Below, piece after piece: positions 37,601 through 46,071 of a DNA stretch of 64,000 nt. The position numbers and the translations under genes were made by a program. Under the pieces are notes generated by a model, which saw only the letters and a program-made list of their open reading frames with translations, was not told the origin of the DNA and did not search any database. How positions within the stretch are numbered: the first letter of the stretch is position 1; each line of letters opens with the position of its first letter. The DNA comes from Porodaedalea pini (Eukaryota > Basidiomycota > Agaricomycetes > Hymenochaetales > Hymenochaetaceae): positions 62,001-126,000 of the forward strand of contig NBAY01000013.1 of NCBI GenBank assembly GCA_002794775.1, written 5' to 3'.

Positions 37601-38725
37601 TCCTCGTGTGCGTCACGAAACTTCTTCGACCAATATAATTCCCCATGGACTGTCTGCTCCTCGCCTCCGTGCGGTGACTGAATCCTAAGCTTGTAAGGCT
37701 CGTAACAAAAACCTGCGCTCTTCTCTTCGCTCTCGAACACGAACCGAATGACAGCGACCAACGGTCGATGAAGGAACTCGTTAATTTCGAAATCAAGGCA
37801 ACTCGGTGCTTCAGGATGCAAGTGTCCAAGCGGCACGCGTATCTTCAGACCACTTTGCATCCAACCATCACGGGGGTCAAAAAACTCGTCTAGAGAGCTG
37901 TTTCGAAGCTGCTTGGTGACCTTCCGTATATTCATTTCGAGAACGTCTTTCGCGATGAAGTCATCCGAGCCTATTAGAGCTTGAAGCCGTTCTGCGTCCT
38001 CAAGTGTTTTAGTAAGGGACCCCGACCAAAACCATTGGTTGAAAAGAAATGAGGATAAATTGGATGCGGGGCAAACGGATTTCCTTGCGCGCCTCGATCC
38101 GCAGGCGAGGGCTCCCTATCATACACGTTTCCTACAGCGGGGGCTTCCGGACAAGAGATACGTCTGAAGACCTTACACAATCCAAACTTGTTGCGTTCAG
38201 ATCGGAATAGGCGGGAAGGAGTATCATCCACAGCCTCTGGGTCTCCCGAATTGGCTGCTGTTTCTTCCGTGCTAGAGTTTGCTTGAATCACGGCTGCACT
38301 GGTAGGAACATCAGGTAACGCGTCCCGATAACGGGCAGGAAGTACACGTCGGCGTACAACGCGGCCGGCCGCCGATAGAGTCGGTGGGTCAGGCACAGCA
38401 AGAGGATGGCTGGGCGCACTTTCAGCGGGATCGAGGTCAGGGCCGAAGTCGGGCGCCGCACCCGTATCGTCATAAGTCTCAGCGAAGGAGGCCGACTACA
38501 TTTTAAAAAAAATTGAGTAATCTAGACTTAAGTGAAGAGAAGCAAGACAACACGTACTCCATGCGAGAGCTTCACCTTCTTGGCTTTCTTTCGTATCTCC
38601 TTCGCATCAAGCAATACTCGCTTCGCTTCAGCCTGAACGTAAAGACAAGCAGCTTCATGACGACCGAGGCCATTCATTCCCATGGACGTACGCGGGCACC
38701 CAGGACCACTACAACTGTACGACAT
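34620..38725 (-). CDS. Plavaka-type (CMC) transposase, one apparent frameshift
   Basis: Starts MSYSCSGPGCPRTSMGMNGL at 38,725, a C..C...H..C zinc finger (GRHEAAC) as in Plavaka proteins. Then PARYRDALP, GNPFAPHP, and in another frame LSSFLFNQWFWSGSLTKTLE. Acidic catalytic-region motifs follow: QLWSDG (about 37,540) and VVDVMHEWEVGVWRQIF (about 36,690); between them lies a CPCPRC knuckle (about 37,030). ALGDYAHHVLMFGTTDLYST, FGFVDPAAVVRAAHLIPAF and FADRDLFMHHRGGGVGH mark the conserved C-terminal part, before an acidic tail ending MPVQN* at 34,620. The frame change near 38,058 looks like loss of one base, which would inactivate this copy unless a sequencing error. Otherwise the exons are open, so the copy is young. 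Flanked by captured and duplicated sequence. Confidence 0.87.
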
Positions 38726-39027
38726 TTTTTTGGACGGTGCAGAACGAGCGAGGGAAAGGGACACGGAGAATGCTTTGGGACCAGATAAGGGTGCATTTAT
38801 CTCTACAGTGCGCGACCGCCTAATCATTCCATTCCTATTATGCAGCCGATAGATCTGCAATGTGCGCGCCCGAGGGTTCCAAACGATGATTCCTTGACAT
38901 ATGCGACCGGCAAGTCCCTGGCCAGCCATGCTACTGAGATATAATGTCCGTGATTTCGCTCGCGGCTCCGTCGGCCGGCGTCGACCAATAAAGCTACCGC
39001 AAAGTATGGAGATGTCAGCGAGCTGCA

Positions 39028-39347
39028 CGTAGAAAGACAGAAGAGAGAATAGTACGCACCTCTTTTTGAATCAATCGTAATATCTCGCCTGACATGACGA
39101 TGTATGTTCGATGCGCGTCCTTCACCCTATCAAAAAACAGCACCGCTAACTATAGTTTGCGGTACTGCATACTCCACCCCACCTATCGCATGCACTAGGC
39201 TGGCGACGACGGCAGGGTTGGCTATACTATGACAGCGGTTGCTATCGAGCCTGGGAGCACTTGTCAAAAGACGAGGGGAAAAAAGGCTCGAGACGGCGAA
39301 AAATCCCGTCCTGATCCCAGAAAGCTCAGATCCCAGTATTTGCTTGA
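39028..39347. repeat. direct repeat copy 1 (about 318 bases)
   Basis: Matches 40,395-40,713 with only scattered single-base differences. It abuts the 5' side of the Plavaka gene and its right edge (GTATTTGCTTGAT) joins the truncated DUF6698 copy. Contains ATGCACTAGGCTG at 39,190-39,202. Minus-strand frames in it read IANPAVVASLVHAIGGVEYA and VKDAHRTYIVMSGEILRLIQ, so it may be an exon-bearing part of another gene. Confidence 0.85.
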
Positions 39348-39431
39348 TGCGACCGACAATAGGGAAAATAGAAATAGCTGTTCAAGATGGATGGTATCGG
39401 ATTGAATGTGAGCGGAAATTTCAATCAAAAT

Positions 39432-40372
39432 TCATACATTGTCCTCTTCCTCTTCGTTGTCCTCCTCACCCTCTTCATTGCCCTCCTCATCCTCGGTCCA
39501 GTCTCGATAGAAGTCTTCAATATCAGCTATGGCACCTAGGTCATGAGGATCAGTTGCCGCTTGGGTATTCGGAAAGATGATTCTTAGTAAGGGTTAGTAA
39601 GGGACCATAATATCACATAGACGCAGATGAACGTACCAATTCCACCAAATCAATAGCTCAGCAGTGTACCTCTTGACATGTGGGACGTCAGACCTGAACA
39701 ATTGAATAATACCATTAAACATCTCGGGTATTTCTGGAGCACTCGACGTAGAGAAATGGAGCCTTGCGCTAAGAGCAAAGTAGACCTGGTAGTAATACAT
39801 TTTTCAGTATTATATATGCGCAAACCGTGAAACAAATAAAATACCTGGACAGTAACGTATGCAAGTGATCCTGGAGTGACTTCGGTCATACCATGGATCT
39901 CTGCATTACCTATTTTCGTACACCTTGAGCCTTTGACAGCGGGACCTGAGTTTGCAGAAGAAGGCGCCGTAAAGATGTGTTTATAGGCCTACAAACCGTT
40001 TTCGAAGGCAAAGACTCGGCTATGATTGCCATCAAGTTCACGGGTAACTCCTTTTTTGTTTGTTACCGTGGCCCTGTCCGCACGCAACAAAGCTAGATAT
40101 CTAGAAAGTATGTAATATAAATAAGCAATGATGTGATAGGGAAGGCATGAGTACGTCTTCTTTTGTTCAAGGTGGATCAGTGATTTGTTGTAATTCAGCA
40201 GGGCTAAGCTTTGCGTTAGGAATACCTTTGTTTAGAATTTGTTGCGGGCTAGTCCATGGTTCATATGCTCTAGCAAGGTAGCGTCCCTTGCTGACGAAGA
40301 TGTCCGCTGCAGTACTGCAAATGAGTAAAGTAAACAGATAAACGAAGACAAGAGGAAGAAGCCAGCGTACTG
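39432..40372 (-). pseudogene. truncated second copy of the DUF6698 gene
   Basis: Near-identical to the first copy in three blocks: 39,347-39,990 matches 30,391-31,034; 39,991-40,170 matches about 31,139-31,310; 40,170-40,372 matches about 31,744-31,950. Two internal stretches are missing (about 104 and 433 bases), which removes most of the exon GIYHPRNPLKGFLKGNLIVR and the exons from VHRAVDAVK to LLAPAEVQP. The C-terminal exons and stop codon remain. High identity points to a recent duplication followed by deletion. Confidence 0.85.
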
Positions 40373-40394
40373 ATCACAGAAAGCTCTGATCACA

Positions 40395-40713
40395 GAAAGA
40401 CAGAAGAAAGAATAGTACACACCTCTTTTTGAATCAATCGTAATATCTCGCCTGACATGACGATGTATGTTCGATGCGCATCCTTCACCCTATCAAAAAA
40501 CAGCACCGCTAACTATAGTTTGCGGTACTGCATACTCCACCCCACCTGTCGCATGCACTAGGCTGGCGACGACGGCAGGGTTGGCTATACTATGACAGCG
40601 GTTGCTATCGAGCCTGGGAGCACTTGTCGAAAGACGAGGTGAAAGAAGGCTCGAGACAGCGAGAAATCCCGTCCTGATCCCAGAAAGCTCAGATCCCAGT
40701 ATTTGCTTGATCT
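40395..40713. repeat. direct repeat copy 2 (about 318 bases)
   Basis: Second copy of 39,028-39,347. On its left, TGATCACAGAAAGCTCTGATCACAG (40,372-40,396) resembles the repeat's own right end (TGATCCCAGAAAGCTCAGATCCCAG at about 39,310-39,335 and 40,677-40,701), so the join has microhomology. On its right the sequence becomes unique. Confidence 0.85.
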
Positions 40714-40852
40714 GGCTGTCGATGGTCAGCCGGTAAAGCAATATGATATGTTTTAGTATACGGACCTCTTTCTTGAGTTCTAGTGCTCAAACTTGTTGGG
40801 TAATGCACGAAGTCCATATCATGGCTTGCTACGACAGCTGCTGTTGTCGACT

Positions 40853-41120
40853 CGTATCAACGGATGGGAAAACGATCCACTGGAGGATTATCTCAAAGTA
40901 CTTACTCCGGAGTGAGCGGCTGAACCTCTGCGGGGGCCAGGAGCTTTGCGAGTGTCTCGTTCTCGAATCCACGAAAGTCTTTGCGATCATTATCTGGCCG
41001 TGTCGACTCGTTGTCAACGGATGGGAAAACGATCCACTGGAGGATAACATCGCTGATCCCCGATGTGTCGCTGATCCTTGGTGTGTCGGTCGTTCGAGCG
41101 GTACGCAGACGCTCACGCAA
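40853..41120 (-). pseudogene. displaced exon of the DUF6698 gene
   Basis: Bases 40,855-41,048 match about 31,310-31,490 of the first copy and encode ILQWIVFPSVDNESTRPDND followed by GFENETLAKLLAPAEVQPL. This is part of the section missing from the truncated copy at 39,432, but here it lies on the other side of direct repeat copy 2, so exon order is rearranged. The ILQWIVFPSVD part occurs twice (40,853 and 41,012). No start or stop structure supports expression. Confidence 0.8.
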
Positions 41121-41889
41121 GTAACAAAGCCCATGAGTTATTGACTATGCAGAAAGAAAAGGAAACAATTACTTACCAAACCTGAGCGGTGGTCCGTGCC
41201 GTTTCGCAAGCTCAGTCTAGCAAGGTAGCATGATCGCACCTACTACTCGTAATCTGGCCGTTGAGCGTGTGCTTGGTCGTGGTCAAGTAAAACATTGAGG
41301 ACGGTCGAAGGGCTACAGTCGCGGAGAATGAGATAGGGGGGAGGGAGACATCGATGTGAGAGTCAGGCTTGCGGCAGTGGGGCCTGAGCCTAGTTGGGAG
41401 CGAGTCGCGCGTGCGTTCCCACGTACTCCGGCACGTGACGACTCGGTCCGAAGTCGATCATCGCCGCTGCCGCTCTCGTCGTCGACTTCAAGTTGCCTCC
41501 CACCATCAATCAACCCGTTACCACCGCCCGAAGAACCCACCCGACCATCACGAAGTCCCTAAGAGTCAGCCTAGTGCATACTCGTGGACATATCATCGAC
41601 GGTCTGCAGTAGCAAACCGTCTTGTGTATCTCAGCGGCTACAATTCGTATTTGCTGAGCTGAAGGTCGTCGTCTTCAGGGCCCAACACTTCAAGGATTTC
41701 TCCGCGGAGAGGCAGATTGAAATTGCGAGGTGTGTCATAGAAAGTTGCTTATTTGAATGCGCTGAAGGCTCGAACGTTTTCAAAGACATTTCAGTCCAAT
41801 CCTGATTCATCCTACGTCAAGGCTTTCTCGAAGTTCTCCAAATTTCAATCCTTCGTCGACCACGTAACTTGCGACAGACCTATCTCAAG
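41121..41889. other. unassigned sequence and promoter of the next gene
   Basis: A GGGGGAGGGAGACATCGATGTGAG stretch at 41,336-41,359 resembles the start of the DUF6698 gene. A plus-strand frame at about 41,630-41,806 reads FAELKVVVFRAQHFKDFSAE then CVIESCLFECAEGS, exon-like but unrecognised. The inverted match CAGCCTAGTGCAT ends at 41,579. The promoter of the gene at 41,890 should lie in the last part. Confidence 0.45.
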
Positions 41890-44576
41890 ATGTCAAGCGG
41901 AGGTGATTACTCTTGGTATGGTACGAATGGCGAGAATAGCTCGTGGGGCGAAGAGCAAGACTCGTGCCAGTGGGAGCTTGGCTCGTGGGGCAAGGAGCAA
42001 GGCTCGGGGGGCAAAGAGCAAGGCTTGGGGGGCAAAGAGCAAGGCTCGGGCCAGTGGGAGCTTCGCTCGTGGGGCAAAGAGCAAGGCTCGGGGGGCAAAG
42101 AGCAAGGCTCGGGGCGCAAGGAGCAAGGCTCGTACCAGTGGGACGGAGAGCTTGGCTCATGGAGCAATGAGCCTGGCCCGTGGGGCGATGAGCCTGGCTC
42201 GTGGGGCGATGAGCGTCGTTCGAGGAGCGAAGGACAACAACAGAATTCCTTACCTTTGAAAAAGACGCATGATCTCGGTACGTTTGCGAGCTGCTGATTC
42301 TGAAATGCATTCTAAAGTATTCGCACGCAGATGAGAGTGTATACCCAGTACGAGCCCTAGATGCCCGAGTTTTGGCGGATATGCAGTATAACAAGAACGT
42401 CATCTCGAGTCCGAACGCAAACTGGGTACCGCAATACCCGATAGTGAATGAGAAACTTGGTGTTCTCAAACATGTCGATGGCTTTTGGGGAGGTCACGAA
42501 TACAGCCGATGGCCCCAATTTTTCTCAAAAACTTCCATCCATCACGCTTGCATCCCGTTCGATGTGAATAACACCACGGGTAGCTTTGTGCGCCTTTGTT
42601 CTCTCGTCGTAGACATTCCTTTGTACGATCCCAAAGAGTCTGAGGACTTTACGGAGGTCCTCCTGCTCGACGAGGATGGTAACAAGGAGCACTGGCACGA
42701 CAACGAACCGCAGATGCAAGTCGGCCGGTTGCGTCGAGAACTTATCGACAATTTGGAAACCGCACTGCTCTTGATAGCGGCGAAAACGCGAACTAGTGGC
42801 TCGATACGCAGGCAAGAAGGGTCCGACGACGGAATGGACAAGACATACAGGCGGTGCTTGCAAGCGGGCCAGTTTGGAGTCGAGCGCCTTCGCCTCCTGA
42901 AAAGCAGCTGGCGGCAGACGTTGTTCACTGTACGCGACATCCAGCGCTCCATTCTCGAACTGCATGGGCTGCATACGTACCTCGATGTCGTGCTGCCGCG
43001 CATCAAGTCGAAGCAATCCTATGAAACAGAGATCCTGCCTGTTCGCGGCGCATTCACTACCGAGCCCTCCGTCGTCAACCACCTCTATCGGATCGGTATA
43101 CCTGTGTGGTTCATTTGTCGGCATGAACAGTTAGATGGAAAAATTTTTGCCGTCCGGGATTGTGTTCCATGGTCGAAGTACGTTGAAAGCGGCTTATTCC
43201 AATTTAAAGGAAGGCCTCTTCACGACGGCTTTAGCTTTCAACTGGATGCGCATTTGCGAGATCTGTCGAGGAGTCAGTTCATGGTGGAAGACGACATCAG
43301 CGAGCTCCTCGAGCAAATGTACGGCTTTCAGAATCATCAACCCGGAGCTCCCGCTTTCAGTCATCCTTCGTCATCGTCGTCTGCTACGAAACACACTCAG
43401 GCTCCTCCTTCAATACCTTTGTCTTCAGTCCCTTCCACTGACGCAGCGTCCCGGGTGAACGTACCTTCAAAGAAGAAGAAGAGCTTCAAGAAGAGGGCCG
43501 AGAAAGAAAAGGCGGAGAACAAGGGGAAGCAGAAGGCGCAAAGCGAGCCTTACATTAACTACGCTCGTATCCTCCACATACCGAACGGAGTTGATGGTCG
43601 ACCGGACCTGCCTTCGTACCACAAGGTCGTGTTGGGCAGTCTGACGAAACTCGGCACCATAGGCCAGAACAAGACCCACGCTGCACTCTACCCACTCCCT
43701 CCACCTTTCCTGCTCATCCACCCCAGCGCAGAAAAGACGGCGGATCTTTATCTCAACTACATCCGTATACGGCCTACATTGATTGATATGCTCCTCAAAG
43801 GCGGCATCTTCGACAAGTCAATATGGCGCAGGCTGCGAGACTGGAAGACCATCGTGCACGGCGACTACATGAAGTCCACGCCGCTCCCACCGAACACCGC
43901 CGATCCATTCGTAGAGCGCATCTACAACAGGATGCCTTCGGTACTAGATGCCAGTCCGTCCAGACAGGCTGCCAGTCACATCTCTCTCTCTTCGCATGAT
44001 CGTGACACGCCAGACGCGAGCGACTTGCCTCCCGCGAAACGGCAACGAATTTCCGACAAGGCGACCATCAAGGTCGTGTTCGGCGTCGAGCGCCACTTGG
44101 AGCCGTTCGATCGAACTAAGCAGCAGGTATGGCGCGGTAAATCCGTCTCAACGGACTGCATAGGCCGCAACAAGGTCCTTCGAATGGAAGTCCAGTGGGA
44201 ACTTTCCGAGCTTTTATTCCGGTACGAGCTGTATGCGCTCGATCAACTGATCCTGCCGCGCGAACGCATGACAACGGACGAGCATCGGCAACGGAATGCT
44301 CTATTGAGCCGCATCTATCTCGGCACCACCGACGGCTCGACCACTGTCATTCCTGACATACGGAAGCCGATAAGGGAGTACTGGGGAGAACAATTGGACG
44401 ACGGCTCCGTCGAGGCCCTTTTCCTCATTCTGAAGGTGTGGCCTGGCTTCCCCACGAGCGTAGGTGCCAGTGTGAAGGACTTCTGTCCCTTGATCTCATT
44501 CTACGTTGAGACCTTCGTTCGATATTTCAATCGCATTCCCTCTATGCACTGTAACGTTCCCGTCTCGCTGCTGTAG
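41890..44576 (+). CDS. large unrecognised protein with repetitive N-terminus
   Basis: Starts MSSGGDYSWYGTNGENSSWG at 41,890 (first in-frame ATG), runs through a WGKEQGS-type repeat, then an intron from GTACGT at about 42,278 to an acceptor at 42,331 joins DESVYPVRALDARVLADMQY and a single long exon. The body contains no motif I know: DGFWGGHEYSRWPQFF, HWHDNEPQMQVGRLRRELID, YRIGIPVWFICRHEQLDGKI, FAVRDCVPWSKYVESG, a Lys-rich stretch (KKKKSFKKRAEKEKAENKGK) that could be a nuclear signal, and EYWGEQLDDGSVEALFLILK. About 850 residues in all. Large intron-poor genes of this kind occur as lineage-specific families in mushrooms, often beside transposons. It borders the mobile island, so recent movement is possible. 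Confidence 0.75.
41939..42225 (+). repeat. degenerate tandem repeat encoding (W/G)GKEQGS units
   Basis: Units of about 18-24 bases around GGGGCAAAGAGCAAGGCTC. The first part alternates SWGKEQGS, GGKEQGS and a QWEL spacer; the last part changes to WGDEPGS. Because unit length is a multiple of three and stops are absent, more than one frame on both strands stays open across it. Confidence 0.88.
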
Positions 44577-45133
44577 CATCACTCATTATTGGATAGGATA
44601 CATTGTAATTATACGGCATAGTTCTTCATGTATTTAATGCAATTGTAGTTATACAACATAGTTCTTCAGGTATTTAATGCAATTATACTTTCCGTGTAAT
44701 ACTTGCAGAGATGCTTATAAGCATCGTATATAACCACCAAAGTCTTGCACAAGTATATGAGACGCTCGCAAAACTTACGCCTTGCTTATTATGGAAGTGA
44801 CAGACTTTCCAGCACATTACATTTGCATGAAACATATGTACAACTATTTCATGCCCTTATATCCTTGTGGAAAGTCTTAAATTACCCTTACAACCTTGCA
44901 CAATTATTATGCACGCTTATAAGCCTTTAGGAAGCCTTGTCATCCCATTAAAGCTACATATAACCTAATTTAGTCTGGTCCGATCATTACTGCGTCATTA
45001 TCATTCCCAAAAGCGTATATCATTTGATGCAAAATTTTGTGATGGCGTCTCTACCACTGCTGGCACTGTGGCAGTCTGTCTCCTATACTCACCTCGATGG
45101 GCATGCTTCTGTACATTGGCATCTAGAACAAGA
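44577..45133. other. AT-rich intergenic spacer
   Basis: No gene seen in about 560 bases between same-strand genes. Clearly AT-rich. Holds the 40-base tandem duplication at 44,602-44,681 and several variants of TATAAGC/CTTATAAGC. The last part must contain the Rrp46 promoter. Confidence 0.55.
44602..44681. repeat. 40-base tandem duplication
   Basis: Two adjacent 40-base copies (44,602-44,641 and 44,642-44,681) sharing ATTGTA.TTATAC..CATAGTTCTTCA.GTATTTAATGCA in structure, followed by the start of a third (ATTATAC). Confidence 0.88.
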
Positions 45134-46071
45134 TGGATATCAAACGTCCAGATGGAAGACTTCCAAATGAACTGAGAGAGATCTTTGTATCTTTCGATGG
45201 GCTCGATGGTGTCGATGGCTCGGCGCGATTTGGGTTCGGTGAGCGACCATTTTATTTCGTATGCGCTGTAATCCTTACTAATTGTCTCAGGTGAGACGAA
45301 GGCGCTGGCATCTGTGTCAGGACCTATCGAAGTGCGACTTGCAGTTGAGCAAGCGTCAAGAGCGACGTTCGAGGTCCTCGTGCGGCCATTAGCAGGTCTA
45401 GCTGGTGCGTGCTCACTTTCCTTCCTTCCTTCCCCACTGCACTCCTGAAACGTGTCACAGGAACGGAGGCAAAGGCACTCGCTTCCTCACTACGAATTGC
45501 GCTGCTCCCAAGCATGATCCTCACGAACAACCCGCGCACACTCGTCCAACTCGTCGCGCAGTCGCTCACGCCCTTACCCGCCTCGAGCGATCGGCGCGCC
45601 GCCGCCGTTTTCCGCTCGGGACCCGCGCTCGTCGCAGCAACCATAAACGCGGCATCCCTAGCACTACTCAACGCGTCTTCCATACCTCTACGCGGTGTCA
45701 TATGCGCCGCCTCCGTTGGTCGCATACGCACTACCGGCGGACTGGTAGTCGATCCCGCAGAGGACGAGCTCGGCTCCCTCGACGGTGCCGGGGCGTTCGC
45801 GTTCTTAATCACAGGCGCAAAGTCCGCACAAGGGGCTCCGCAGCTGAAGACGGACCTGGTGTGGTCCAGCTGGAGCGCAACGCCTTTCAACGAGAGTGAA
45901 TTGGCGCGGGCGACGGAACTTGCGCGCGCAGGCGCGCTTCGCGTACGGGAACACATGAAAGATGCTATTTCACAAGCCGTATTTGGGCCTGTGAAGGTCA
46001 AGGTCGAATCCCTTGATTTAAAGTCAGTCCTTGTAGAGCCTGTGAATGACGATAAAATGGAGATATCCTGA
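45134..46071 (+). CDS. RRP46: exosome complex core subunit Rrp46 (RNase PH fold)
   Basis: Subunit of the six-membered RNase PH ring of the RNA exosome, which threads RNA to Rrp44/Rrp6 in nucleus and cytoplasm; eukaryotic Rrp46 is itself catalytically inert. Starts MDIKRPDGRLPNELREIFVS at 45,134. Two introns (45,240-45,290 and about 45,403-45,461) join to GETKALASVSGPIEVRLAVE, LRPLAGL/GTEAKALASSLRIAL, RTLVQLVAQSLTPLP, PALVAATINAASLALLNASS and GVICAASVGRI. The pattern (R-P-D-G-R start, G-x-T-x-A, A-x-I-N-A) is that of Rrp46/Rrp43-like proteins; size and short N-terminus favour Rrp46. About 270 residues, complete. Confidence 0.85.

Larger units (their letters stand above)
30391..41579. mobile_element. 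composite mobile island: DUF6698 gene, Plavaka transposase, Ku70 fragment, shuffled DUF6698 copy
   Basis: About 11 kb of mobile-type sequence lies between the P450 and the gene at 41,890. From left: DUF6698 gene (-), Ku70 fragment (-), serine-rich scrap (+), Plavaka transposase (-), direct repeat copy 1, truncated DUF6698 copy (-), direct repeat copy 2, shuffled DUF6698 exon, unassigned sequence. Limits are inferred: the left one from where the DUF6698 duplication begins, the right one from CAGCCTAGTGCAT at 41,567-41,579, which inversely matches ATGCACTAGGCTG in the direct repeats. I found no clean target-site duplication, so this may be several nested elements. Confidence 0.5.

Noticed and set aside
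30391..41579. A TET/JBP-type dioxygenase as transposon cargo, known for some mushroom transposons
   Set aside because: I looked for the His-x-Asp and distal His/Arg pattern in the DUF6698 gene and the orphan genes and saw none.
41885..42469. 194-codon minus-strand open frame rich in Leu, Pro and Ala
   Set aside because: Antisense of the KEQGS repeat array; openness is explained by the repeat unit. Mentioned as a finding but not annotated as a gene.
45324..46001. 225-codon minus-strand frame opposite RRP46
   Set aside because: Antisense shadow of a GC-rich coding exon; no family content.
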